Assembly (NCBI GenBank): GCA_003255065.1
Contig: QAOA01005363.1
Span: 118,163 to 182,162, forward strand
Length of the DNA: 64,000 nucleotides
Reading direction: 5' to 3'
From: Cercis canadensis
Taxonomy: Eukaryota > Streptophyta > Magnoliopsida > Fabales > Fabaceae
The notes beneath the pieces were generated by a model. It was given only the letters and a program-made list of their open reading frames with translations. It was not told the DNA's origin and ran no database searches. A program made the translations under genes and the position numbers. Positions 47,461 to 62,789 of the stretch are shown one piece after another; the stretch's first letter is position 1; the number at the start of each line of letters is the position of its first letter.

Positions 47461-48903
47461 GGTTGAAATAGTTTGAAATGGAAAGAAATGTTCATGAAAG
47501 GTGACATCTCTAAATATGAAGAATTGTTTGGTATGGATGTTGTATAGCTTGTACCCTTTATAGCCAACAGGATAATCCATGAAAACTGCTAGTATGGCAT
47601 GAGGAGTGAATTTAGTTCTCTCAAGAGGAGTGGTGGATGCAAAACACAGACAACCAAACACTTTTAATGTTGTGTAAGGTGGTTCTTTGTGATAGAGCAG
47701 TTCAAAAGGAAAGGTATTTTTCAGTAAGGGAGAAGGAGTTCTGTTAATTAAGAAAGCATCAGTGCTGAGGCATTCTCCCCAAAACTAGATAGGCACTTTG
47801 GATTGGAACAAGAGTGCTCTTGCCACATTGAGAAGGTGTTAATGCTTCCTTTCAACGACTGAGTTCTGTTCTGGTCTATAGGGACAAGAAAATTGATGAA
47901 GTGTGCCCTAAGTTTTCATAAAATCAGTGAGCTGCAGTTCTTTTGCATTATCTGATCAGAACTGCTTGATATTACTGTCAAACTGGGTTTTGACATATGT
48001 GAAGAAATGCATGATTGAGGCACTTGCATCTGCTTTAGATTTAAGCATATAAAGCCAGGTAAAACGTGTACAGTCATCAACCAAGGTGAGGAAATATCGC
48101 TTACCATCATGGGTGGATTGGTGATAAGGGCCCCATATATCACAGTGAACAAGATCCAAAGGGGATTTTGCAAAATTATGGTGTGAAGTGAATGACAATC
48201 TGCGAAATTTTGATAAAGGGCAAATAGAGCAGTTGCTAGAAGAGTAAGTTGTAAAACAAGAGAAAGGAACTTTATTACTAACAATTTGCAAAACTTTGTC
48301 TAACAAATGACCTAATCTAGCATGCCATAAATGTGCATGACTAGAGGAATCCGAAACTGAATTTACAATGAAATGTGAATCAGGTACAAGTAAATTTTCT
48401 GAACTAAGAATTGAAGTAGCAGAAGTTGTATCAGTGGTTGTGTGTGCATCAGTTCTTGATGTTTGAAATATGTATAAACCTTTACACAGCTCACCCTTGC
48501 CAATCACCCTCGACTTGTTGATGTCCTGGATGAGGAAGGTGTTAGTGTGAAAAGTGATTGTATATGAAGAATGATGCAACAAAGCATTCACTGATATAAG
48601 GTTGACATAGAATTCTAGTATAAAAAGGACTTCTGTCAAAAAGAAATTTGGAGCTAGCCTAACTGTGCCAATAGCTGACACTGAGACCTTGGTTTTTTTT
48701 GGAAGGATAACATATTGATGACTTAATGATTTGTAGGAAACAAAAAAATTGAGGGAGCAGGCAATATGAGATGTTGCTCCTGAATCTATGATCCAAGAAT
48801 GTGGACTATCTTGAAAATTTAGAGTAGTAGCAGAAAAAGCCATACCATTCACATTGGTGTTGGGGTTTGCATTATCCACCTCAAAATGATTTGTTTGTGA
48901 CAT
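47461..48903 (-). pseudogene. Copia protease and integrase
   Basis: The first ATG at 48903 opens the best frame. The protease active site is WIIDSGATSHI, about 40 residues in. The GAG-pre-integrase zinc region HLWHARLGH..CSICPLSKFR follows, then the integrase core SPLDLVHCDIWGPYH and FLTLVDDCTRFTWLY. An in-frame stop at 47956 cuts the core before the second Asp. Downstream frames still show HQFSCPYR, EQNSVVERKH and the C-terminal VFGCLCFASTTPLERTKF block (47661 downward). Not functional as read. Confidence 0.85.
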
Positions 48904-48909
48904 TTAGGA

Positions 48910-49895
48910 CTAAAGTAGGTGCATCAGTTGATGATACTGCTGCAAAGTCATATGGAAGGGTTCTTGAGATTGATCAGTTGTAAGCAAAGCCAAGTCACCA
49001 ACTTGATTAACATTTCCAAGATGTGTAGTTTTACCCTTCTTGTATCCAGGCACGTATCCAGGTGGATATCCGTGAAGTTTGTAGCACTTGTCTTTGGTGT
49101 GGCCAAGGATCCCACAGTGTGCACACATTGGTCTATCCTTCTTGACATACTTGGACTTGTTATCATTTGTTGACCTTTGTCCTGTTACTGCATAAGCCAT
49201 TTGGGCTTCATTCTGAGCAAAAGAAAAACCAAGCTCTCTTTGTTTTTCCTCTTGAATTACCAAAGAGAAGACTTTGTTAATAGGTGGCAGAGGATCCATG
49301 AGCAAAATTTGGCCTCTGACATGAGAATAAGAATCATTGAGTCCCATCAGAAAACACAACATATATTCTTGAAGTAAATGCTCAATCACTGGCCTTGCAC
49401 CTCTACAATTGCAACTACAAATTAGTCGATATTCACCAATTTCTTCCCATATGCCTTTCAACTTGGTGAAATATTGACCTACCGTCAATGTCCCTTGTGA
49501 AAGGTTCACCAATTCTTTCTTGAGTTGAAAGATTCGTGGGCCATTTTTTTTGTTGATATCTTTTTTGAAGATCTTTTCCAAATATCAGCAGCAGTAGCTG
49601 AGTAGATTACACTTGTCGTGATCTCCTTTGATACAGAATTGAGCAGCCATGAAGCAACAAAATTGTTATTTCACTGCCAAGCCAGAAGAAGTTGAATGTT
49701 GGTTGCATCAGGAACTTGGATGGATCCATCCACAAAACCAAGCTTGTTTTTGGCCAATAATGCCATACGCATGGCTCGACACCATGAATTGTAGTTATCT
49801 CTAATGAACACTTGCGACACTAAAGTGAGCCCCGGAGAATCCGAAGGATGAAGAAAGAAGGGGCTTGAAGCATCGTTAATGGTGGAATCCACCAT
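48910..49895 (-). pseudogene. Copia Gag
   Basis: The probable start ATG at 49893-49895 (MVDSTINDASSPFFLHPSDS) is followed by the Gag N-terminal block RDNYNSWCRAMRMALLAKNK. A stop lies at 49671-49673 after LLLAWQ and a frameshift near 49575-49581. The rest, from 49581, contains the UBN2-type region and the zinc knuckle CAHCGILGHTKDKC, then YKLHGYPPGY, and ends at 48910, just before the protease frame. Confidence 0.8.
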
Positions 49896-49937
49896 TGATG
49901 ACTTTGAACCAAGAAAGAAAAAACAGAGAAAAACGAT

Positions 49938-50108
49938 ACAAATGAACCAAGCAGAGAGAGTAAAGTTACAGAGAAGCAAAAAATGAATTGTATTCAATTG
50001 ACCTTCTTTTACAAACGGATACAAGCATATATATCTCAGTAAATACATATGTGACGTGTATACATAATGACCATTCAGATCAAAGCTATTCTAATTCATC
50101 TAACAGCN
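49938..50108. repeat. Spurious partial LTR copy before N50108
   Basis: This block repeats 50189-50360 of the true 5' LTR almost exactly, and AAAAACGATACA occurs both before it and after the N. Without it the Gag leader reads smoothly into the primer site, so it is probably an assembly insertion and not a third LTR. Confidence 0.8.
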
Positions 50109-50157
50109 AAAAACGATACAATCGTATTTCAGAAAGCAGAGACGGAAGAGCAATTTT

Positions 50158-50169
50158 GCTCTGATACCA
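50158..50169 (-). other. Primer-binding site (tRNA-Met) of the Copia element
   Basis: On the minus strand TGGTATCAGAGC directly follows the 5' LTR, complementary to the 3' end of initiator tRNA-Met. Confidence 0.93.
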
Positions 50170-50445
50170 TATTGAATCTTGGTGCAGAGATAAATGAACC
50201 AAGCAGAGAGAGTAAAGTTACAGAGAAGCAAAAAATGAATTGTATTCAATTGACCTTCTTTTACAAACGGATACAAGCATATATATCTCAGTAAATACAT
50301 ATGTGACGTGTATACATAATGACCATTCAGATCAAAGCTATTCTAATTCATCTAACAGCATTGTTAACTAACTATTTAACTAATACTGGTATGACGTGGA
50401 CTGATATGAGTCAACAAACTAACTAACTAACTCACATGTCTAATA
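50170..50445 (-). repeat. 5' LTR of the Copia element
   Basis: Same length as the 3' LTR (276 bp), with ends TATTGAATC..GTCTAATA on the plus strand. About 8 differences from its partner. Confidence 0.93.
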
Positions 50446-50450
50446 GAGAC

Positions 50451-51134
50451 ACTAATACAACTCTAAGGAGGAGTATCAGATAATTATCCAAGCTCTCTTT
50501 TTATCTTTATATTAGTAGTTAATTATCTTATTTGCTCTACTAGGATTTAGTTAGGATTAGCCTATCTTTAGGAGTAATTATCCTATCTTATAAGTGGGAG
50601 TTATCTAATAGGATTCGTATGCTTATGTGATAAGCACTAGCTATAGCTTTAGGATTATGTCTATTTAAAGGCTTAAGGCCATCAATTATAGTCAAGCATA
50701 ATAATAATCAAACAGTTCTTTATATTCCTAAGTCTGAGTTGCATCAGACACATAGGGAAAAAACCCATAAATATTGATGTCCACTAGTTTTCTGCAGTGA
50801 AATTGCTTGAGCAAATCAAATTATTAAGAAATTTTTGTTACCTGTTCCTTAAGTAATGCCTTCCTTATATAAATGAAATTGAACTTTAGGAGTACTACTT
50901 TATGATATTGCTATTGCAATGAAGAATTGGAAATCGTGGAACATATTGAAAGATTGTGAAAATCTGAAAATAGATTTATAAAATATAAACCTTAAGGGAA
51001 GTAAAGAATGGTGTAATCAACAAAATTACAAGGTTTCTGCCACTATTCTTTATATTCGTATCTCATAGATGTATATTTTGACTAATAAGATGTAACGTGT
51101 TGGGATATCCTAATTACTATGAAGCACCGAAACA
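50451..51134. other. Possible LTR fragment and intergenic DNA
   Basis: Bases 50460-50770 have LTR-like features (TATTTAAAGGCTTAAGG and a downstream transcript-like region), but ends and duplications could not be fixed. The rest is unassigned. Confidence 0.3.
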
Positions 51135-51506
51135 TCAAAATTGGGGACGTACCCGTTTCGGATACATATCCAAAACATGAAATGCGTTCCCCTGCAAGAA
51201 ACGCGTACCAACAACTTTTTTTTTGGCGTTTTGAACGCTGACAACAAGCTTATGGTAGAAATGACTCAACTTGCGAACATCGATTTTCTTGACTCTATCA
51301 ACATCACCTTCCTCTTCCACATCGTGTTGTGATGGAGAAGAATCACGTCTCAGCAACACAATATTGTTACGCTTCTGCGACGGCAACTGCGTGAACGCTG
51401 CCCATTGGAGCTCGGCTTCGTCCTCCGCCCATTCAAGCAAAGCTCTCGCTGCCAGCATCGGAGATCATCGTCTTGAAGTACTCGCTTCTGTCCGGGCAGC
51501 AGCCAT
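51135..51506 (-). pseudogene. First exon of a full-size ABCG (PDR-type) transporter, orphaned
   Basis: From the ATG at 51456-51458 the frame reads ALLEWAEDEAELQWAAFTQL, then PSQKR, an acidic spacer, RVKKIDVRKLSHF and VSVQNAKKK. The E-L-x-W-A-A-x-x-x-L-P pattern and following layout are those of exon 1 of plant PDR/ABCG transporters, plasma-membrane exporters. An upstream in-frame ATG at 51504-51506 gives MAAARTEASTSRR and then TGA, so the natural start may have been cut by a nonsense change. The frame ends TGA at 51135. No second exon with an ATP-binding cassette is found downstream. A TATA-like box (minus strand, about 51579-51586) and a GA-rich leader remain. Pseudogene or isolated fragment. 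Confidence 0.7.
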
Positions 51507-51589
51507 TTTCTTTCTCTAGTTCTCTCACTCTCTCTCTGTTTCTATTTCTTTCTGTTTCTTTGGAGCAGATAGGAAAAGTATATATCATG

Positions 51590-51945
51590 ATCGGTGAAGT
51601 GTTTGTAGCAGAAAGGAAACTAGGGTGTGAAATGTTAAGAGTGGGAATAGAAGAGCAGGAGATGTATCAGTTGGGCTCAACCCCGCCAATTTTAAATTAT
51701 TAAAAGATCAGATTTCTGTTTTTTTTTTTTGTAACTTCGATGGATCACATTTTAATTATAACTAGTGGTTGAGATGCATAGATAAATTAATTTCAGATTA
51801 AATGCTTTTCTTTATTCACTAAACAAAAAAATTATATAGAAAATCTTGACAACAACTTCAAGAGATTTTCTAAATGAGAAACATTTTGAACATCATACGA
51901 CTATTTTTGTTTCTAATACTAAGGGCATAAAATCCATAGTGTCAC
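51590..51945. other. Upstream flank of the ABCG fragment
   Basis: Nothing coding is recognised. Confidence 0.4.
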
Positions 51946-52110
51946 ATTTTTTTTTTTGTCCATTGGAGGCTATACAACAAGGAATAGTCTATTCTCTCTC
52001 AAAATTACACCTTATCTAGCCCCAATGAGATTTGAACTGATCAATACTTCTTCTACAAAATACCAAGTGCTCAACCATTGGAATGTCCCTTTAAGAATTG
52101 CTTGTAACAT
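51946..52110 (-). mobile_element. tRNA-derived SINE copy, minus strand
   Basis: On the minus strand TCCAATGGTTGAGCAC acts as an A-box-like block and GTTCAAATCTC (plus 52027-52037) as a B box, followed by GGGGCTAGATAAGG and a poly-A tail (poly-T at 51949-51957). It matches 20570-20725 in block order. Confidence 0.6.
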
Positions 52111-53440
52111 ATATATCAATCTCATGGAAAATGTATGACTTCCTGTAACAGTACCTTCTTTTTAGTTTTGGTAAGGATGACATTATTTAAACCACTGCTT
52201 TTATAAAGAGGTCTCCATCTTATTTATAAAGGACAATATTATGGTCAGTCTCATTATTTTAACTGAGAGGTTTGGTGCAGCAACACCTGTGTATGCCTGG
52301 TCTTTTGGAAAAGGATGCAAAACTGGTAAGAAGTTGTGGCATAGTAAAAACAACATGCAGTCGAGTTTGATGCATGGGAATGACACAGGTGTTGGTACCA
52401 AAAAGTTTATCCATCAAAGTTACAAAAAAGAAAAGAAAACTGATCCCTTAATTCTTTGTATATACAACCAGCTTTGCAGCTTTGGCAAAGGAAGGTCCTC
52501 CTTTGTGGTCTCGTCAAATGTTCAGCAGATTGCTTATTTGAAAAATCATAATTCAGAATTTTCAAACTGAGAAGAGAGAGATAGAGAGAGACAGTTAACC
52601 CAGAATTTTCAAATAATGTGAAAATTCAGCACTAATTAGACTTTCTAGATTAATCCCAACCACCTCACATGACTTCTTGGCTTAAACTAGAAATTTTTTG
52701 ACACAAGGCATTCTTGTATCATAAATATCCCGCACACGAAATAAAAATCTAGAAAAAGAGAGGGCTAATGAATTGTGGGTTGGCTCCTCCACTAATTAGA
52801 GTGTTTGATGTCAAGAATTTTATTCTTATCATAAACTCCAAAGTAAGGTATGCAACAATCAATAGATATCTACTAACAAAAGATCATGAACATGATTCCT
52901 CCAAAAAAGCAAACTAGGGAACCTGGAGAGAAAAACAGATAACCATAAAAGAATGAGTCTTACAACTGGGTGCATTAACAATTAACTATGTAGCATAATA
53001 GGCAGGAGACAAGTAGAGGTCATGAGTAAGCTTTCCATTTAAAACCTTCTAAACAAAGGACTACTTCTAACCATTGAAAACGTAAGTCATGCAGTTTTCA
53101 AATCCAAGAAGATAGCTTAATTTAAATGATAACATATAGAATGTTCTAAGGTTGTTCTCTTATTGCTTGGTTACACTACAAGGATCCAATCCTTTAGCTA
53201 ACAACTTGTTTGGAGATCATTAGAAACTCAACTTAGTTCACACCCATGCCATCGACATGAGCATAGTATTGCCTAATCACTAGAGACTCAACTCAAGGAA
53301 TTCCAAGGCTGAAATCTTATTATTAGCTTGTCACTATCATATACCTAAATTAGCATAAGAAACTCATGTTAAATCCAAAATAAAAAACTTGAACCTTATT
53401 TTTAGTAATGACTTTGTAGCAACTCTGCCTAGCAGCCCTC
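52111..53440. other. Intergenic, nothing recognised
   Basis: One open frame at 52241-52570 has no recognisable domain or codon signal. Confidence 0.45.
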
Positions 53441-57600
<4,160 letters not shown>

Positions 57601-57666
57601 TGGGTGACTGTATCACGATTCCATTTGATTGATAATATTATGATATTCTTCATCATACATATTATT

Positions 57667-58530
57667 CTAGTAGTCGAATATGTCATCTTCAACTGCATCT
57701 TCATAGAGACAATGAATTGCTTCTAGATCCTCTGCATGGTTCTTTTGAAAATAATAATCAGTTAATTGTTGAAATTCAATTCGGATATTGAAAGGAATCT
57801 CTGGAAGGGATAGGTCTGAATATATTTTTTGATAATCATCTTCTACAACCAAAGTTTGGTATTTTGTGGAAAGGTCTTTTGCAATTGTTCTAGCTCTCCA
57901 ATGTCGAATTTGCTCACGCTTGGAAAAATTGTAACAAGGCCAATGATATTCTGAGGATAGGAGATAGGGTTTTGTCATGTGTTTTTTTAGTAAGATTTTG
58001 TGTTGAGCAGGATAACAAATTCATTTGATCCATTCTGGGGCTTTGCTTTGAATGAGTAGTTCAACATATCTTTTTGGAGGAAATTTATCAAAAGCATGTA
58101 TGATACAATGGGATAGTTTTCTTCCAAACTCATATGATTGATTTGGGTCTGTGATGAGAACATTAGCAAGGTATCCATAATCTAAAAGTTTTTGAGGGGT
58201 TTAAACTATTAGTTCTTCTTTGAAATAGATTGTAATTGGATGATGAAAGGATAAGTCTAATGAGGCTTTACAAATGCTATAGATAAGGTGACATTTACAA
58301 TCAGGTATTGAAAGGGGAATTTCTTTGCACAAATGATCTTTTTTGAGACATTCAAGTTTTTTGAGACCATGATAACTCTTCCATGTCCAAGTTATTCTTG
58401 GAATGAGTTTGTAGTTACAGGCTAATTCTACTAAGGCTTTTTGAATAAACTTTTGTCTGTTGAGTTCAGTATCTTGAAGTGTTCGATAAACAAGTTCTCT
58501 ACAATCAATATCTGGTAATTGATTAAGAAA
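57667..58530 (-). pseudogene. Late ORF of pararetrovirus 2, C-terminal part, unknown function
   Basis: One reading frame runs from about 58530 to the stop at 57667 with only two interruptions (TAA near 58201 and TGA at 58021-58023), about 285 residues. It includes CRELVYRTLQDTELNRQKF, YKLIPRITWTWKSYHGLKKL, IPDCKCHLIYSICKASLDLS, LDYGYLANVLITDPNQSYEF, then REQIRHWRARTIAKDLSTKY and an acidic end CLYEDAVEDDIFDY. It is rich in Cys, Trp and Tyr, like a folded globular protein. I do not know a function. It is better preserved than the RT of the same copy. Confidence 0.5.
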
Positions 58531-59030
58531 ACTATGAAAGAAGAAGAAGGTTCTTGACTTTTTTTTTTTCTTCTATTAACTTTTCTTTAACCAGTGGGGT
58601 TAAAGGTAGAATTTTCTCTTTTTCTTTAGCCAGTGGGGCTAAAGTTTTGACATTCTTACTTATTTCACATTTGTCTTCAACCAGTGGGGCTGAAATATTG
58701 ATATGCTCTGTCTCACTCTTATCTTTAGCCAATGGGACTAAGATATTAGTAGCACTCTTACTTGTTTCATCTTTTTCTTTAGTCAGTGGGGCTAAAGTTT
58801 CGTCTTCCAATTCATCAAGATTTTTGAATTTACTTTCATCCAATGGGGATAATGATGATATTCCACTATGAGCTAGTTGGGCTGACAGGGCTTCTTCTTG
58901 TCTTTTGAGAAAATCATTTTCCTTGATTAAATCAAGATTGTTGTAAGTAAGATCATTTATGAAATATTCATTTGTACGACAAGTAGGACAAAGCTTGTGA
59001 TGATATTTGTAACAAGAAAAAAAAAAATAG
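58531..59030 (-). pseudogene. Late ORF of pararetrovirus 2, N-terminal part with peptide repeats
   Basis: Starting from a Cys-rich phrase CPTCRTNEYF near 58990, it reads through LIKENDFLKRQEEALSAQLA (58905-58870) into at least five repeats of a core P-L-(A/T/V)-(K/E)-(E/D)-K: APLTKEKDETSK, VPLAKDKSETE, APLVEDKCEISK, APLAKEKEK, TPLVKEK. A frameshift in the A-rich run at 58559-58569 separates it from the C-terminal part. The repeat units at DNA level (CAGTGGGGCTAAA on plus) are 36 to 54 bp apart, always multiples of three. Confidence 0.5.
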
Positions 59031-59203
59031 TCTACTACTATTTCTAAAATTAATTATTTACTATTAAAGTCATTCATATTCCAAATAGCATCTAATATTA
59101 CTATTTCACAATTATTTAAATTTACTAAGTTACTTTTGTAATGTAAATTAGAATGTCTAGGCCAGACAGGTAAGGCTTTATCACCGAAAAACATCAATGA
59201 TTG

Positions 59204-59650
59204 TCAAGGATCCATCTGCAAAACTAGGTTTATTAGTATGAACAAGAATAATCTATAGTATAAAGTAATTTTATCAAATTTTGAGAATACAGATGAACGA
59301 CTAATTAAATCGTTATTGTTAGGTATTGGATACCTAATCCATTGAAGAACTTTGTTGAGAGGCTTATAATTTATGACTAACTTGGGTACTCCTCTTTCTT
59401 GTTTAGCTTGTTTATTAACATAAAAAGCTGCACAACTCCAAGGAGACTTACTTGGTCTAATGAGTTTCTTGTCTAACAACTCTTGAATTTCTTTTTTGCC
59501 AACTTCTAGCAATTCTTTATTCATTTGAATTGGTCTTGCCTTTGTAGGAATCTTACTTTCATAAAAATCTTTTTCATAAGGTAATTCTATCATATGCTTC
59601 TTCCTCTGCCAAAAAGCATTTGGAAGATTGGCACAAACTTCATTCTCAAT
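59204..59650 (-). pseudogene. Reverse transcriptase N-terminal part, truncated
   Basis: It shows NLPNAFWQRKKHMIELPYEK, the entry block LLDKKLIRPSKSPWSCAAFY, and the fingers block VPKLVINYKPLNK, then SKFDK, after which the homologous reading collapses (LFLFILINLVLQMDP, stop at 59204). No YxDD loop or RNase H is found on either side, so several hundred bases of the core seem deleted. Confidence 0.75.
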
Positions 59651-60057
59651 CTTCTTTTAAATTTTCTCTATTCATTCTTTTACCTGAAGATTTTGAATCT
59701 ATTTTTCTATTCTTCTATATAATGAACTTCTTGATTCAAGTATTGAATTTGTTTTTGTTTATTCATTATCTTATTGATAGCAGAGATTGAGCTATTTTGA
59801 ATTTCATTAACATCTTTGTCTTTCATTGTTCTAAGAAATTCAAATATAATTTCTTTACCACCTTGAATAGTATGTATTCCTTGAGATGTTATATGAAAAT
59901 GATAAATTTGAGTAAGGAAAGGAGTTCCTAATATAACTTATAATCTAAAATAGAGATATTTTTGACTAAAATAAATATATTTTTGAAACAAATTCCTTTA
60001 TTGCAAATTTGAGTCTTAGTTAACTTATAATCTATTTGGAGTTTTGAACCATTAGCA

Positions 60058-60339
60058 CTAGACAAATATTCTAAAGTCTTTTTCATAGTATTTAGTAGGA
60101 ATTAATCCTTCTTGAATATAATTCATGTATGCTCCTGAGTCTATTAAAGCAATGAAATTCCTATGATATTCTTCATTAATGATTAATGATATCTTACAAT
60201 ACCATTTTTGAATTTGAATCTTATTGATGATATTCAAATAAGTTTCATGAAGCTCTGAAGATTGTCCAATATCTTCATCCTTATCTTTTTGACTAGACAT
60301 TTGACTATTTATGTGATTCTTTAATGATAAATTAAGCAA
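60058..60339 (-). pseudogene. Aspartic protease of pararetrovirus 2
   Basis: The active-site block FIALIDSGAYMNYI is encoded with D-S-G-A at 60130-60141. Upstream is KWYCKISLIINEEYHRN and downstream GLIPTKYYEK, the arrangement of caulimovirid proteases. The frame ends near 60058. It is separated from the RT by about 400 bp of broken coding sequence. Confidence 0.7.
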
Positions 60340-60694
60340 CTCTAATTCTATTTGACTCTGATTTTGCTTTAATTGTCTAATTTCTTCTTTGACTTCTTTG
60401 ATTTCATTTTGAAGATCTTTGACAGAAACTACATGCTATTTTGAATTCACTTTTGAAAGTATATCATTAAGACTTATAGGTTTAATATTGGGTATACTTG
60501 GTTTTTCTTGATCTATGATATTTTTGACTTTAAAAGATATTCCTTTTTTATTTCATCATCTTCTATCTTTTCTATGACATCTATGAGGAAATGAGCTTCT
60601 GATGAAATAACATTTATTGACTTCTTGCAATTTCCAGCATAATATGGATCTTTGCAATTTTGAACACAAGGTTCACCTGTTGTAGATTCAGATG

Positions 60695-61089
60695 ATTCTG
60701 AAGCAAATGATTCTTCTTGATCTTCTTCAAAAAAAATTTCTGAATGATCTCTTTCAGATTCATTCTTTGAGTCTGAGACTTTGTTGATGAATAATTTACT
60801 TAATTCTTCCTTTAATTCATCACTAATATTTAATAAATTTATCTTTTTTTTTTATATCTTCCAAACTCATATGATTGATTTGGGTCTGTGATGAGAACAT
60901 TATTCTTCGAAGCAAATGATTCTTCTTGATCTTCATAAATATTTTCTAATTGATCTTCTTCAGAATTTTTTTTCTGAATGATCTCTTTCAGATTCATTCT
61001 TTGAGTCTGAGACTTTGTTGATGAATAATTTACTTAATTCTTCCTTTAATTCATCACTAATATTTAATAAATTTATCTTTTTTTTTTAT
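60695..61089. repeat. Tandem duplication with a 45-bp filler
   Basis: A block at about 60695-60857 recurs at about 60903-61089 (GAAGCAAATGATTCTTC to AAATTTATCTTTTTTTTT), the second with about 24 extra bases. Between them, 60858-60902 is identical over 45 bases to 58121-58165 of the late ORF. Confidence 0.85.
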
Positions 61090-62786
61090 CGAACAATTAT
61101 TCTTATAATGACCTATTTGACCACACCTATAACAAACTGGACCTTTGAATAATTTTCTAGACTTTGAACAAAATACTCTAAACAAAAGATTCTTTGAAGA
61201 TTTACTTGATTCTTTTGAAGGATTACTTGATTCATCTCTATCATAGTATTTTATATTTTTATTGAACTTTCTATTCCTAAATTCTTTTTTAAAGGACTTT
61301 TGTTTTTTTCCTATTTTTTGAAGAATGAGGAATCAACTTAGTATCAAAACTCATTTGATTACAAATATTACCTAACTCATCTTTTCTCTTATGAGTATTT
61401 TTTTGAATCTTATTTTTGAACTTTATATCATTACACTCAACCATTACTTCTTGATTGATAACACTTACTAGCTGATCATATGAAGAGGTTTCATAAACTT
61501 AAGTTAATGATAATCCTTGTTAAATTTCATAATTTCTTAATTTTTCTTTGACTTTTTCTGCAAATAGCTTAGGAAGACTATAGATAAAATTTTCTTTCCA
61601 ATAAGCTACATTGCAATCAGTTCTTAGAAATACTTTTGAGAAAAACATATCTTTTTACCATCTTAAGTCTAAGAGTTTTCTACACCTTAAGTTGGCTAAG
61701 ATTTCTAATGATTTTTCTTGAAAGTTTTGAGGTTCACCTATGAAATGTTTGATGATAGCATAGATTAAAACTTCTATACATGTTGAATTATTGGTTTCAG
61801 GATCAATTGAATTCTCTAATTCTAATATTTGATCTTCAGTGAGATAATTATCCCACCAACCTCTAAGTTGTCTTGTAAAACTACTAATGATGATCCTAAG
61901 GATATTTCTTAAGTCTGCCGAAGGAATTTTGACTCTAAAAGCATAAACTGCCATGAGAATTTCATTAGTATGATTCAATATTTCATTCATAGATACTAGT
62001 TCCATCATAGCTTGAATGAACATAATGATTTCTTTCTTCATATTGAATATCAACAAGAATGAGTCTTGGATAATAATTCGTAGTTTGATATGTTCTTTGA
62101 CCTAATCTTGAATTTTTGACTTTATTGACTGTTAACTTTTCTTCTTCATTTTTGATCATGGTGATTGATTAATTTTTATCCAACTTATTGAGTTTTTCTA
62201 CAATTAGATTTAATGCATCTTCATTTCCAAATCTAATATCTTTTATTTTTGAAAAATTTGGTATCCTATAAATAGGCTATTGAATTTTTGAACTAGTGAA
62301 AGTTATTGAAGGAGAAGAAGGAGATCTTGAGGAAGTAGGACCTAAAGAAAGAAGACCTAATGAATGACATAAAGAAGGAGCAGAAGAGAGTTTATTCTCT
62401 ACTATAGTCATTTGATCTGAAACAGTCTTAAGTATTTGATTTATAGAATTATTTTGACATTGTATATTTTTAACATCTTTTAATGAAGGNATTGTATATT
62501 TTTAACATCTTTTAATGAAGGATTGTCCTTGTCAGGACCATGTGTCATTTTGAATGGTGAAGTAATTACATCTTCATTATGAATATTTTTTATAGTAATT
62601 TCTTCTAAAGGAGGATAAACTGCAATAACAATTGTATTTGATAAAGTTTTCCTATTTTGACTTATCCTAGTGTTTGTATTGATCTCTTTGGATTTTGAAT
62701 AAGAATAAAATATGTCATTTACTTCAGCATATTCTTCGAACCATTCTGTTGAGTGAGTTTTATATCCACTCTTTAGATCTCTTTTA
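61090..62786 (-). pseudogene. Capsid region and zinc knuckle of pararetrovirus 2
   Basis: From the outer end it reads KTHSTEWFEEYAEVNDIFYS, then FKMTHGPDKDNPSLKDV, a Ser/Pro-rich stretch (TSSRSPSSPS), and a capsid-core-like region at 62056-61655 with VKIPSADLRNILRI and FTRQLRGWWDNYLTEDQI, a Trp-pair motif seen in caulimovirid coat proteins. A knuckle CYRCGQIGHYKNNC is at about 61094-61135. Stops (for example at 61655 and near 62280) and an assembly duplication at N62490 break it. The upstream part may include the end of another gene. Confidence 0.6.
62459..62521. repeat. 31-bp duplication around N62490
   Basis: ATTGTATATTTTTAAC onward is identical on both sides of the N. Probably an assembly overlap. 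Confidence 0.85.
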
Positions 62787-62789
62787 CTT

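Larger units (their letters stand above)
45140..50445 (-). mobile_element. Complete Copia LTR retrotransposon, minus strand, 5.3 kb
   Basis: The 5-bp target duplication GAGAC lies at 45135-45139 and 50446-50450. Two LTRs of 276 bp each differ at about 8 positions (about 97% identity). The primer site is complementary to initiator tRNA-Met, and a polypurine tract is present. Gag, protease, integrase and RT-RNase H follow in that order (Copia order) on the minus strand, with several stops and frameshifts. Two assembly duplications (around N46715 and N50108) lengthen it artificially. Confidence 0.95.

Noticed and set aside
49938..50108. Third LTR of the Copia element
   Set aside because: Partial, lies inside the Gag leader, ends at an N and carries the same private bases as the adjacent true LTR, so it is an assembly duplication.
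52241..52570. Plus-strand frame of 109 codons
   Set aside because: No start context, domain or splice evidence. The Lys/Ser composition is compatible with chance.
58554..58871. Plus-strand frame of 105 codons
   Set aside because: Antisense shadow of the peptide-repeat ORF. The periodic pattern belongs to the minus-strand reading.
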